A stretch of 64,000 nt of DNA from Bradyrhizobium sp. 4 (GTDB lineage: Bacteria; Pseudomonadota; Alphaproteobacteria; Rhizobiales; Xanthobacteraceae). A model generated the notes under the pieces. That model was not told the DNA's origin and did not search any database. It saw nothing but the letters and a program-made list of their open reading frames with translations. Positions 19,171-28,133 of this stretch are shown piece after piece. The stretch covers positions 1,054,001-1,118,000 of the forward strand of contig NZ_CP064686.1 in NCBI RefSeq assembly GCF_023100905.1. Reading direction: 5' to 3'. Position numbers and translations under genes: made by a program. Within the stretch, counting starts at the first letter, position 1. Every line of letters begins with the position of its first letter.

Positions 19171-20202
19171 TTAGGATTTCAGCATTGCGGCCGGCGCCTG
19201 ATAGATGCCGCCTCTGACCAGCAAGGCCCAGATCGTGCGCGCAATCTTATTGGCGAGCGCGACCGATACGACCTTGACCGGCCGTCTTTGCAGCATGGTC
19301 CGAATCCAGAGTGGGACTTTCAAGCCTCGTTTAGCAAGCTTGATGATAGACGTCGCACCAACGATCAAGAGCGTCCGTAGTTGCCGATTTCCACGCTTTG
19401 ATATCGCGCCGAGCCTTTCTTTTCCGCCGCTCGACTGTGCCCTCGGTGTGAGCCCCGTCCAAGCCGCAAAATCTCGTGCAGTCGCAAAATTGCGAGCGTC
19501 CAAAACCGATGTCCGAACGGTAGCGGCGATGAGAGGACCGACACCCGGAATGCTCATCAGACGCCTTGCATCGGGGTCCTTTCTGACGGCAACCAAAATC
19601 TCTCTGTCGAGCTTCTCTATGCGGGTTGTAAGCAACTCAATCTGTTCAGCGAATAGGATCAGGGCAAAGCGGGCGGCGCCGGGGATCCTATTGTCTTTTT
19701 CGTCCCGGAGAAGCACCAGGAGTTTTGCGATGCTTGCCATGCCTGTGCCGGCGATAATGCCCAATTCGGCCATATGAGCACGTAGGGCATTTGCAGTCTG
19801 GCTGCGCTGCCTCATCAGCAGCTCTCGCGTTCGCAAAATCATGCTGGCCGCTTGTTGTTCGGCAGTCTTCACCGGTACGAACCGCATTGTCGGGCGGGTG
19901 ACCGCCTCACAAATGGCTTCAGCATCCGCCACGTCGGTCTTGTTTCGTTTGACGTAAGGCTTCACGTAGGCTGGCGGCATCATGCGGACAGCGTGGCCCA
20001 GCGCCGCGATATCGCGTGCCCAGTGATGGGCACTCGCACAGGCCTCCATATCTACCAAGCAAGCTGGAAGGCTCCGAAAGAAGGGCAGAACCTGCGATCG
20101 CCGCAATGTGCGGCGAACCAAGACTTTCCCGTTTTCGGCGATGCCGTGAACTTGAAAGATCGACTTGGCCAAATCCAAACCCACCGTGATAATCTTCTCC
20201 AT
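19171..20202 (-). CDS. IS110-family (IS1111-type) transposase
   Basis: A 343-residue transposase that looks intact. The N-terminal DEDD RuvC-like domain starts MEKIITVGLDLAKSIFQVHG and includes PYVKRNKTDVADAEAICEA. The C-terminal transposase_20 domain has SIPGVGPLIAATVRTSVLDA and FAAWTGLTPRAQSSGGKERL, with the catalytic-serine region near the end. The ATG at 20202 is preferred to an earlier in-frame one at 20292. Short subterminal inverted repeats GGAACGGTCC (from 20201) and GGGCCGTTCC (20267-20276) flank the 5' side, as in the IS1111 subgroup. It lies within the leader of the ISL3 element. Confidence 0.85.
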   Translation of the reverse strand: MEKIITVGLDLAKSIFQVHGIAENGKVLVRRTLRRSQVLPFFRSLPACLVDMEACASAHHWARDIAALGHAVRMMPPAYVKPYVKRNKTDVADAEAICEAVTRPTMRFVPVKTAEQQAASMILRTRELLMRQRSQTANALRAHMAELGIIAGTGMASIAKLLVLLRDEKDNRIPGAARFALILFAEQIELLTTRIEKLDREILVAVRKDPDARRLMSIPGVGPLIAATVRTSVLDARNFATARDFAAWTGLTPRAQSSGGKERLGAISKRGNRQLRTLLIVGATSIIKLAKRGLKVPLWIRTMLQRRPVKVVSVALANKIARTIWALLVRGGIYQAPAAMLKS

Positions 20203-20343
20203 GGAACGGTCCTTCCTTTGTGGCGCCTCTCTACGCGACCACGTTAGGCACTTTTGATGCCGGTTCGAAGGGCCGTTCCACATCATCATCAATTTCTGAT
20301 GAAGTTCGCCGGCGACTGTGGTTCTTCAACGGAGAATCGCGCC

Positions 20344-21900
20344 ATGCGGACAGGCTTTCGAATTTCATCGCTCGTACCGAGTGGTTTGGTGTTTGATGGC
20401 GTAAGTGATTCAGAGGATTCGGTTATTCTGGCTGTTCGGTCAGAGGCTACGGAGGCCCAGTGCCCTTTGTGCACGACAGCATCGCGCCGAATCCATAGCC
20501 GTTACATCCGGCACGTGGCCGATTTGCCATCAGCGGCCAGAAAGGTGCGCCTCCGATTGCTCACGCGGCGCTTCACATGTGAGGTGCCGCATTGCCACCG
20601 GAGGATCTTCTCAGAGCGGTTTGGAGAAGACATCGTTCCGCTTCGACGGCGCCGGACGGCACGGCTGGAATACATCGTCCATCACTTGGGGTTGGCGCTC
20701 GGCGGCCGGCCGGCGGCAAGCTTCGCCAAGCGGCTCATGCTGCCCGTTAGCAACGATACCTTGCTACGGGTGGTCCGCCGGCGGGCGGCGATGCCGACAG
20801 ATCCATTGCTTGTTGTGGGCATCGATGACTGGGCGTTCCGGAGAAACCATCGATACGGGACGATCGTGTGCGATTTGGAGCGCCGGCGGATCGTTACCCT
20901 GCTGCCCGACCGGGAAACTGCGACCGTTCGGGCGTGGCTATCGAGGCACCCAGCGATCAACATTGTGTCGCGAGATCGCGGTGGTGGATACGGCGAGGCA
21001 GCAGCCAAGGCGCTGCCGAACGCCATCCAAGTCGCCGACCGCTGGCATCTGATGGAAAATGCGAGCGCGGCCTTCCTTGATGCGGTGCGCCGCTCCATGA
21101 ACAGAATCCGAACCGCAATCGGAGCGACAACGATCAACCCGGAATTGCTGACCTATGCGGAAAAGCTGCGCTATCAGGGCTATCTGCGGCGCCAGGACAG
21201 CCATGCCGCAATTGCGGCTCTCGTCAGCGACGGTGTGCCGTTCAAGGAGATCGTCCGCCGCACAGGACATAGTCGCAATCTGGTTCGCCAAATTAGCCGC
21301 GGTGGCGGTACGGATATCTTCCGCACCCGTCAAAGCACCCTGGATGGGCACCTGCCGTTCCTGGACGCACAGTGGTCAGGCGGCTGTCGTAACGGTGCCG
21401 AACTCTGGCGCCGTTTGAGAGGGCAAGGCTTTAAGGGATCGCTGCGCGTGGTGGCGGAATGGGCGACGCGACGGCGACGCGCCGAGACCATCAGCCGTCA
21501 ACAATTGCAGAGGGTCCCCGCCGCCAGGACGATAGCGCAGCTGATGACGACGAAGCGCGACCACCTGACCAGGGCCGAGACCGTCACGCTTGCCGTCATC
21601 GAACAAAACGTTCCTATGCTGGCCGATGCCCAAGCTCTCGTTGGCCGCTTCCACGCGATGATCCGAAAGAAGGCTGAGATGGAGCTCGAACCTTGGATTG
21701 AGGAATCCAAGCGGAGCCTCATTGCCTCGTTCGCGAATGGAATCGCCAACGATAAGGGCGCGGTGCACGCCGCTATTACGCAACCATGGTCCAATGGCCA
21801 AGTGGAAGCGCAGATCACTAAGCTCAAGCTGGTCAAACGGCAGATGTACGGGCGCACTAAGCTCGATCTCCTTCAGGCAAGGCTGATTGGCGCGCCATAA
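20344..21900 (+). CDS. ISL3-family transposase
   Basis: A 518-residue DDE transposase. An N-terminal zinc-finger region (CPLCTTASRRIHSRYIRHVA, then CEVPHCHRRIFSERF) precedes a helix-turn-helix and the DDE core (VVGIDDWAFRRNHRYGTIV, NIVSRDRGGGYGEAA, ADRWHLMENASAAF). The C-terminal catalytic segment is PWSNGQVEAQITKLKLVKRQMYGR (split here only by reading). The ATG at 20344 gives the usual start; an earlier in-frame start would add 30 residues encoded by terminal DNA. It looks complete and is probably functional. Confidence 0.9.
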   Translation: MRTGFRISSLVPSGLVFDGVSDSEDSVILAVRSEATEAQCPLCTTASRRIHSRYIRHVADLPSAARKVRLRLLTRRFTCEVPHCHRRIFSERFGEDIVPLRRRRTARLEYIVHHLGLALGGRPAASFAKRLMLPVSNDTLLRVVRRRAAMPTDPLLVVGIDDWAFRRNHRYGTIVCDLERRRIVTLLPDRETATVRAWLSRHPAINIVSRDRGGGYGEAAAKALPNAIQVADRWHLMENASAAFLDAVRRSMNRIRTAIGATTINPELLTYAEKLRYQGYLRRQDSHAAIAALVSDGVPFKEIVRRTGHSRNLVRQISRGGGTDIFRTRQSTLDGHLPFLDAQWSGGCRNGAELWRRLRGQGFKGSLRVVAEWATRRRRAETISRQQLQRVPAARTIAQLMTTKRDHLTRAETVTLAVIEQNVPMLADAQALVGRFHAMIRKKAEMELEPWIEESKRSLIASFANGIANDKGAVHAAITQPWSNGQVEAQITKLKLVKRQMYGRTKLDLLQARLIGAP

Positions 21901-21953
21901 AAACAATCACGATCATCGAATATGCGTCAGAGCCAGTATTGCAGGCCGAATGA

Positions 21954-21961
21954 CAGCTTTT
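21954..21961. repeat. 8-bp direct repeat, right copy
   Basis: CAGCTTTT, identical to 14820-14827. It follows the minus-strand codons for LIVHQQLMIEKL of IS66 tnpC and so marks the right edge of the insertion. Confidence 0.7.
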
Positions 21962-22760
21962 CGATCATGAGCTGCTGATGCACGATCAGCGCTTCCTGGC
22001 TGACAGGTCCGCCTGGCGCTTGCCGCAACGGCTTCTGCTTCCAGACGCGCGGCGCACTCGGAAAGATCGGTAGGAAGTGATTCAGGGGCGGTCACGACGG
22101 CGATGGCATCAGATCCATCACCTTCGGCAAGCAAAAATTACTGGCCCACCGATGTCGGGCGCCGGGTTTCTTGCGGATGGCGCCTCTGAGGCAGCAAATA
22201 GGAAATCTGTGCCGTCGAAATTCAGACGGCGCCGTTTCGCCGGGCGATGGCAAAACCAAACGACCTCTCCAGTTTCTTCGTAAGCAGACATGCCCTCTGG
22301 GCATCGGGTCAGAGCATCTTCAAAAGATCGCCACGTCGCCCGAGGAAGCAAAACAGATGACCGCTCAGCGGTTCGCGCCTCAGAATCTCGGGCGCCAGGC
22401 AACGACAGACCTGGGAAGCCGTATCGCATGTCTATATAGCCCGTCGCGCTCCAAACTCGAAGAGCTGTTGGGCCGGAATCATCGAAGCAATTCCAGTGCA
22501 TGAAGCGCCGGGACTAGCGCACCAACTCAACATCGCGAGCAACAATGACATGTCATGCGTTTGTGCCCACGGTCTCATACGGCGTTGGCGCTGCGGCCTG
22601 TCTACCAAACGATTCGATCTCCCACACCACGACGGCCGGCACAAAAGCGTCCATCACGGCGTGCCCGAGCTGCCCCTCTCGAAATGCCTTGCGCCAGGAA
22701 ATGCGTCGCTATCCATTTCAGTATGAATCATACCGTTGTGAGGCGAATAGAGCACAGTCG
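21954..22760 (-). pseudogene. IS66-family remnant: tnpA end, tnpB and N-terminus of tnpC
   Basis: Reading the minus strand from about 22760: a TnpA-like C-terminal stretch (DAFVPAVVVWEIESFGRQAA near 22650), then a decayed TnpB (ALRVWSATGYIDMRYGFPGL, the family's VW-ATG-TDMR-GF signature, near 22450), then the start of TnpC (TAPESLPTDLSECAARLEAE, and SQEALIVHQQLMIEKL ending at 21954). The rest of tnpC is at 13948-14827. Several stops and frameshifts are present. Confidence 0.75.
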
Positions 22761-23339
22761 CTGAGCACGGGTGAAGGTTCGTCTGTTTCCTACGCAGTTT
22801 TCACGCCGATAACGAACGCGATCTGCCAACGTGACGATGCAAGAAGCGGAATGGTCCGCACCGCGTCACTGGGGTTGGCGTTTAAGCAACGCCCTCTACG
22901 TCGAGAGTGATTGGGGGCGAGGATGGTTGGCCTCCACGGTGCGCTCGGGCGACCACCTTTGAGATGCAACATTTGGGGGATTGGTATGAACTTGGTGAAG
23001 AACCTTTTGCTCGGTTCGGCCGCGGGTCTGATTGCAGTCGGTGCAGCACGAGCCGCTGATCTGCCCGTCAAGGCGAAGGCGATCGAATACGTGAAGGTCT
23101 GCTCACTGTATGGCGCCGGATTCTATTATATTCCGGGGACCGACACGTGCCTCAGATTGGGGGGCTACCTCCGCGTTGAAACAGTAGTGAATACCAGCGG
23201 CCACTATAACGCTGCCACCGATGGCGTAAGTGGAGCTCGCAACCGCTTGACCGACTACTACAGCACCCGCTCTCGTGAATACCTTTCCATCGACACACGT
23301 ACTGCAACCGAATACGGCGTAGTCCGTACCTTCTTCGAT

Positions 23340-23347
23340 GGGGGGGG
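23340..23347. repeat. Eight-G homopolymer at the porin frameshift
   Basis: A run of eight Gs (GATGGGGGGGGTTACC) exactly where the porin frame changes. Seven Gs would keep the gene in frame up to the IS21 insertion. Confidence 0.7.
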
Positions 23348-23751
23348 TTACCTGGACCAGGGGTACCTATACCGGGGCGGGTACAACTGGCTTGAATGGT
23401 TCGACAGCGTATACCACGTCGATCGGTTCTGCGGTTGGCGCCGGTTCGCTTGGCGTTTATGACGCCTTTATCCAGTTCGCTGGGTTCACTTTCGGTGAGG
23501 CGGCCTCGCAGTTTAGCTCGCCCTGGACCCCTTATCCCGGCAACTTCTTCGAGCTACCCGGTGGTGGCGGCTGGGAGCCCGTAAACCAGTTTACTTACAC
23601 GGCTGACTTCGGTCGAGGCATCACAGCCTCCTTCTCGGCCCAGGACCAAGTCGTTAATTACACAACCAACATCTGGAACGTGAGCGGTGCGACCGCAACT
23701 GGTCTCGCCACCGGTGCGTACGCTGCCAACGACATTGGTGGCACGCGAGCG

Positions 23752-23757
23752 CCAGAC
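23752..23757. repeat. Target-site duplication of IS21, left
   Basis: CCAGAC, repeated at 26507-26512, immediately outside the element ends. Removing the element and one copy rejoins the porin frame as GTRAPDLVAML. Confidence 0.85.
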
Positions 23758-24017
23758 TGCGGATTCCGACGAAGTCGCCCAGGCGTACCGATATGAAGTC
23801 GCCCGTGGATTCCGAGACGATGTCGCCCACCTTTCCGATTTGATCTCGCCCAGCGGCGAGGCGTTCTGGCCGGCTGGTTCTCTGGCATCGGTCAAGCCGC
23901 GTGGTCAATCTGGAATCGCGACTTCAACCTGCTTTTCTTCTTCTGCGGTTGCTGTGGGCATGTGGGCAACGCGATTGCGTTGTCCAAGCGCAGCGGCATG
24001 TCCACAGCGCCACGGGC

Positions 24018-24761
24018 TCAGGTCTTTCGGGCGGATTGCCGGGTTCGGCGCAGGCTCTCACCGGTGAGGTCGAGCCGATGGGCATTGTGGACGAGGCGAT
24101 CGAGCACGGCGTCGGCATAGGTGGGATCTCCAATGAGCAGATGCCACTGGTCCACGGGGAGCTGGCTGGTGACGATGGTGGAGCGATGACCGTAGCGATC
24201 TTCGAGGATTTCCAGGAGGTCGTGACGGGCACCGGCGTCGAGCGGCTCGAGTCCCCAATCATCGAGGATCAGCAGATCGACACGGCCAAGGCCGCGCAAC
24301 AGGCGTGGATGGCGGCCGTCGCCGCGGGCGAGCGCCAGATCGTCGAACAGTCGCGGGACGCGCTGATAGAGCACGGAGCGATTGTCGCGACAGGCCTTGT
24401 GGCCGAGCGCCGAGGCGAGCCAACTCTTGCCAACGCCGGCCGGGCCGCAGATCAGGAGATTGACGTGGTCGTCGATCCAGCGGCCCTCGACAAGCTTAGC
24501 GAACAGCGGGCGGTCGAGACCGCGCGGGGTGCGGTAGTCGATGTCCTCGACGCACGCTTGCTGGCGCAGCTTGGCGTAGCGCAGGCGAGTGGCGAGCCGT
24601 TTGTCGTGCCGCAGCGAGGCTTCACGTTCGAGCAGCAGCGCAAGCCATTCGGTGTGACCGAGGCTTGCGGCCTCACCGGTGGCTTCGATGTCGGCGAAGG
24701 CCTTGGCCATGCCGTGGAGGCCGAGGGCGTTGAGGCGGTCGAGGGTCGGATGGGTGAGCAA
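24018..24761 (-). CDS. istB: IS21-family helper ATPase IstB
   Basis: A 247-residue AAA+ ATPase. Walker A is CGPAGVGKSWLA, Walker B LLILDDWGLEPLD, and the C-terminal part has TSQLPVDQWHLLIGDPTYAD. The start is taken as TTG at 24761 (LLTHPTLDRLNALGLHGMAK), because it matches the MLTHPT start of the other IstB here and AGGAGAT lies about nine bases upstream. The longer open frame upstream overlaps istA and is not expected to be used. Confidence 0.9.
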   Translation of the reverse strand: MLTHPTLDRLNALGLHGMAKAFADIEATGEAASLGHTEWLALLLEREASLRHDKRLATRLRYAKLRQQACVEDIDYRTPRGLDRPLFAKLVEGRWIDDHVNLLICGPAGVGKSWLASALGHKACRDNRSVLYQRVPRLFDDLALARGDGRHPRLLRGLGRVDLLILDDWGLEPLDAGARHDLLEILEDRYGHRSTIVTSQLPVDQWHLLIGDPTYADAVLDRLVHNAHRLDLTGESLRRTRQSARKT

Positions 24762-24772
24762 GGGATGATCTC

Positions 24773-26326
24773 CTAATTGTAGTAGCGCGGTCCGCGGATG
24801 TTGGCATGCAGGATCGGCGCATCGTCCGCGGAACGCTGGTGAGCAGAACGCCGATCGAGATTGTTGGCGAGGATCGACTTGACCGAGCCATAAGTGCGCG
24901 CGCCGATGTCGATTGCCCGCGCAGCCGCGGCGTCCAGCCGTTCGCGCCCATAGGAGGCGGCGAGCCTGAGGATGCCGAGGCAGGCGCGGAAGCCTTGCTC
25001 GGGGTGCGAGCGCTCGTCGAGAATGAGGTCGCACAACGCGCTGGTCGCCGGCCCGATCGCGGCGGCGTCCTGGCGGATACGCGCGATGGTCCAGCCGGCG
25101 TAGCGCCGATGGCTGGAGGCCATGTGCTCCGGCACGGTGGTGTGTTTGTGATTGCCGCTCATGCGCTGATGCGCGGCGATCCGCTCGCCCTTGTGGAAGA
25201 TCTCGACGGTACGGGCCGTGAACCGCACCTCGACCTCGGCGCGGGCGAAGCGATGCGGAACGCTGTAGTAATGCTTCTCCACCTCGACGTGGTAATCGAG
25301 ACTGACGCGGCGGATCCGCCACTCGGCGAGGACATAGGGGGAACCCGGCAATGGCTTGAGCGCCGGCCGGTCGACCTCCTCGAGCAACCGGCGGCGTGTC
25401 ACGCCGAGCCGCCGGATCGGCCGTTCCTCATTCAGCCTCGTGAGCAGTTCGCCGATCGCCGCATTGACCTCGGCCAGGCTGTAGAAGGTGCGATGGCGCA
25501 GGCGACCGAGCAGCCAGCGCTCGACGATGAGGACGGCCTGCTCGACCTTGGCCTTGTCGCGCGGCTTGCGCGGCCGCGCCGGCAAGATGGCGGTGCCGTA
25601 ATGCGCCGCCATCTCCGCGTAGGTACGATTGATCTGCGGGTCGTACAGGCTCGCCTTAATGACCGCGACCTTGGTGTTGTCGGGCACCACCAGCGCCGGT
25701 ATGCCGCCGATCGCCGCGAAGGCGCCAACATGGGCGCTGATCCAGTCGGCGAGCCCCTGCGTCCACGTCGCCTGTGCGTAGGTGAAGCTCGATGCGCCGA
25801 GCACGGCGACGAAGATCTGCGCCGTTCTGCGCTCACCGGTCAGGCGGTCGACCACCACCGGCACGCCATCGCCGGCATAGTCGACGAACAACTTGTCGCC
25901 GGCCGCATGGGCCTGGCGCATCGTCACCGACAGACGGCCTTCCCAGGCGCGGTAGAGCTCACAGAAGCGCGAGTACCGGTATCCGCCGGGCTCGGTGGCG
26001 ATATATTCCTCCCACAGGATCGACAGCGTCACGTGCTTGCGTTTGAGCTCGCGGTGCACGCTCGCCCAGTCGGGCTCGGCGATGCGGCGGTGACCCTGAC
26101 GGTTGCCATTGCCGGTCTTCGCGAACAGGCGAAGTTCCAGAACCGTGTCGGTGACGTCGTCTGGCAACGGCCAGCTCAAGCCCGCGGCCTCGAACCGCCG
26201 GAGCGCCAGTCGCACCGTCGAGGGCGCCGCGCCCACCCGTCGCGCAATCTCGCGGCTCGGCAGCCCGGCCGCCTTCATTCTGATCACATCGCGCACACGG
26301 CGCATCGCAAGCCTGTCCGTCGGCAT
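24773..26326 (-). CDS. istA: IS21-family transposase IstA
   Basis: A 517-residue transposase. Helix-turn-helix: IRMKAAGLPSREIARRVGAA. DDE core: KLFVDYAGDGVPVVVDRLTG, VVPDNTKVAVIKASLYDPQI and KAKVEQAVLIVERWLLGRLR. The start MPTDRLAMRRVRD at 26326 matches the other IstA in this window; an upstream in-frame ATG at 26344 is less likely. istB follows after 11 bases. Confidence 0.93.
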   Translation of the reverse strand: MPTDRLAMRRVRDVIRMKAAGLPSREIARRVGAAPSTVRLALRRFEAAGLSWPLPDDVTDTVLELRLFAKTGNGNRQGHRRIAEPDWASVHRELKRKHVTLSILWEEYIATEPGGYRYSRFCELYRAWEGRLSVTMRQAHAAGDKLFVDYAGDGVPVVVDRLTGERRTAQIFVAVLGASSFTYAQATWTQGLADWISAHVGAFAAIGGIPALVVPDNTKVAVIKASLYDPQINRTYAEMAAHYGTAILPARPRKPRDKAKVEQAVLIVERWLLGRLRHRTFYSLAEVNAAIGELLTRLNEERPIRRLGVTRRRLLEEVDRPALKPLPGSPYVLAEWRIRRVSLDYHVEVEKHYYSVPHRFARAEVEVRFTARTVEIFHKGERIAAHQRMSGNHKHTTVPEHMASSHRRYAGWTIARIRQDAAAIGPATSALCDLILDERSHPEQGFRACLGILRLAASYGRERLDAAAARAIDIGARTYGSVKSILANNLDRRSAHQRSADDAPILHANIRGPRYYN

Positions 26327-26506
26327 CCAGGGTCCCCTTCGCAAGCCGAAAGAGTTGACCCTATGGGAGCCAGAAGAGGCCTCGTCACCCGGGCGACATC
26401 ATCCCGGAATGGTGGGCGAGATCATCTCGGAACGGGTGGCGACTTCAAATCGGAATGGTGGGCGAGATCATCTCGGAATCCTGGGCGACATCGATCGGAA
26501 TCCGCA

Positions 26507-26512
26507 CCAGAC
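26507..26512. repeat. Target-site duplication of IS21, right
   Basis: CCAGAC, the second copy of the 6-bp duplication (see 23752-23757). Confidence 0.85.
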
Positions 26513-27324
26513 CTAGTCGCGATGCTTCGTGTTGACCAGACGTGGGGTCTCTTCCAGGCGTCGGTCGCCGCGCATGATAACCATGCTGCCTACTCTGGCG
26601 CGACTGAAGTCACCGGCCATCCAGGCGACAAGTGGGGTTGGGCTGGTCAGTTGGCATTGTCCATCAAGAACATTCCGACGGGACCGGGTGATACCATCAA
26701 CGTCCAAGGCGTGTATAGGAACGGGGCAAGCCGCTACAACTTCGATAGCTATAAGTCGACCACCTATGCGATGCATGGGGGCACCGGCCTCGCGGGTGCC
26801 AACCAGAGCGTCGGCTTTGCTGGTATCTCTGACACCGTGTTTGTGACTGGCTCCGATCAGCAGTCGACCACGACCTATGGCTTCAACGGCGCCTACACCC
26901 ACAACTGGGATCCGTATTGGAGCACGGCAATCTACGGTGCGTGGGCAGCCGTACGCTACAACAACGCGGCCAAGGGCTATGTCTGCGGCGCGGTCGTCGC
27001 GACTCTGGCGCTGTCGAGCGGTCTTGCCGGCTGCAACCCCGATTTCAACTATCAGGTTTGTCGGTACAGTCACGCGCTGGACCCCGGTCAAGAACCTGAC
27101 TTTCTCGGCTGAACTTACCTTCATGATGCTCGACCAGAAGTACAAAAGCGGAAGTACGGTGACTCTTCCGGTACAGTCGAGCACTGCCAAGCCGGGTGCC
27201 GCGTATGAGCTGAAGGACCAGAGCAACGTGGCGCTGCTGCTACGCGCTCAGCGCAATTGGTAAATTTAACTCGAACTTGCGAAAGGAGAAAAGACGCGGC
27301 CTATGGATCTGAGTGACCTCCAAG

Positions 27325-27354
27325 AAGGCCTTCGGCATGCCCGCCGGAGGCCTT
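27325..27354 (+). terminator. Hairpin after the porin gene
   Basis: Stem AAGGCCTTCGG (27325-27335) / CCGGAGGCCTT (27344-27354), 11 bp with one mismatch and an 8-base loop, about 60 bases past the porin stop. There is no T-run behind it, so it may be an attenuated or decayed terminator. Confidence 0.5.
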
Positions 27355-27742
27355 AGAAAGTTAGAACCGATAAGCTTTGGAACAACCTTCCCAAGCTCTG
27401 CAAAAGCATGGTGTCGCTGAGCTACTTCCCGCGAGCGGTAGGCCGCGCGGAGGGATTCCTAAAGCCAACGGCGTCATCTGTTCTCTGAGCCTTCGAGCGC
27501 CGCGGACCGCGTCGACAGATCGATCATCAAACAGTATCTGCAACCGGACTTGGATCCTGTAGATCCTGACTCCTAGGCCCATCGGGCGGAAAAAAGAGCA
27601 CCAAGCGATCGAGCAAACGACCAAGCGATGCTGAGTCTGTGACTGGGTTCTGGATGTCGCATCGAAGGCGCTTTCGGCACGCTCATCATGCCATTCCGGT
27701 GAGAGCGCTTCGGAAGCACTGTTAGGATCCCGGGTTTTGCTA
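27355..27742. other. Intergenic region
   Basis: About 390 bases between the porin hairpin and the IS5-type element. The open frames present are unrecognisable. Confidence 0.4.
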
Positions 27743-27752
27743 GGGTTCAGAC

Positions 27753-28133
27753 TCAATTGATCCAATAAGCGACGAGAGCGGCGAGGTGGACGGCGGCCAA
27801 GAAGTTACTGGCAAGTTTGTCGTAGCGAGTAGCAACACGCCTGAAATCCTTGAGCCGGCAGAAACAGCGCTCGATAACATTGCGCCCTTTATAGAGGCGC
27901 TTGCTGAAGCTGTGGAGGGTTACCCGGTTGGATTTGTTTGGAATGACGGGTTTCGCGCCGCGATTGACGATTTCGGCGCGAAAGCCGTCGCCATCGTAGC
28001 CTTTGTCCCCAATGAGGGAAGACATGGGCGGCGCGAGCTTCAAAAGGGCCGGCCCTGCGGCAATGTCTGCGGCTTGTCCCGGAGTGAGATGAAATGCGCA
28101 AGGTTTGCAATCAGGGTCGCTCAGCGCGTGGAT
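27753..28133 (-). CDS. IS5-family transposase, C-terminal frame (OrfB), copy 1
   Basis: The second half of the transposase in the next frame. It is stop-free from about 28133 (IHALSDPDCKPCAFHLTPGQ), then SSLIGDKGYDGDGFRAEIVN with the second DDE aspartate, and RNVIERCFCRLKDFRRVATR with the catalytic glutamate. It has no start codon of its own at the beginning, so it is read as a fusion with OrfA through frameshifting. It ends VAYWIN near the element end. Confidence 0.8.
   Translation of the reverse strand: MHALSDPDCKPCAFHLTPGQAADIAAGPALLKLAPPMSSLIGDKGYDGDGFRAEIVNRGAKPVIPNKSNRVTLHSFSKRLYKGRNVIERCFCRLKDFRRVATRYDKLASNFLAAVHLAALVAYWIN

Larger units (their letters stand above)
18899..21934 (+). 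mobile_element. ISL3-family element carrying an IS110/IS1111-type insertion
   Basis: The left end GGCTCTGACTCATAT (18899-18913) matches the right end read in reverse (GGCTCTGACGCATAT from 21934), and GGCTC is typical of ISL3-family termini. The transposase gene is at 20344-21900. An IS110-type gene (19171-20202, opposite strand) occupies the leader between the left end and the transposase. The 8 bases outside the two ends (TCAAATTT and AGTATTGC) differ, so the present flanks are rearranged. Boundaries are moderately supported. Confidence 0.6.
23758..26506 (-). mobile_element. IS21-family insertion sequence inside the porin gene
   Basis: A 2749-bp element. The left end TGCGGATTCCGACGAAGTCG matches the right end read in reverse (TGCGGATTCCGATCGATGTC), and both are flanked by the 6-bp duplication CCAGAC. 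Further GTCGCCCA-type repeats lie just inside both ends. It carries istA and istB on the minus strand, both apparently intact, and is a different subtype from the IS21 element at 15061. Confidence 0.93.
22986..27262 (+). pseudogene. Omp2-like porin, interrupted by IS21 and frameshifts
   Basis: A rhizobial general porin. The signal peptide (MNLVKNLLLGSAAGLIAV, cut after ARA at residue 23) and the family pattern IEYVKVCSLYGAGFYYIPGT begin at 22986. The frame is lost at an eight-G run (23340-23347): removing one G restores GVTWTRGTYTGAG onward to GSLGVYDAFIQFAGFTFGEA. At 23757 an IS21 element interrupts codons for GTRAPD, and LVAMLRVDQTWGLFQ resumes at 26513. A third break near 27057 shifts the frame before TRWTPVKNLTFSAELTFMML. 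The C-terminus ends LLLRAQRNW, near the outer-membrane sorting end but with Trp instead of Phe. It would have formed an outer-membrane channel. Confidence 0.88.

Noticed and set aside
24806..27112. Plus-strand open frame of 768 codons spanning the IS21 istA and part of the porin
   Set aside because: The first 560 codons are the reverse shadow of istA; only the last part is genuine porin sequence, and it is described with the porin pseudogene.
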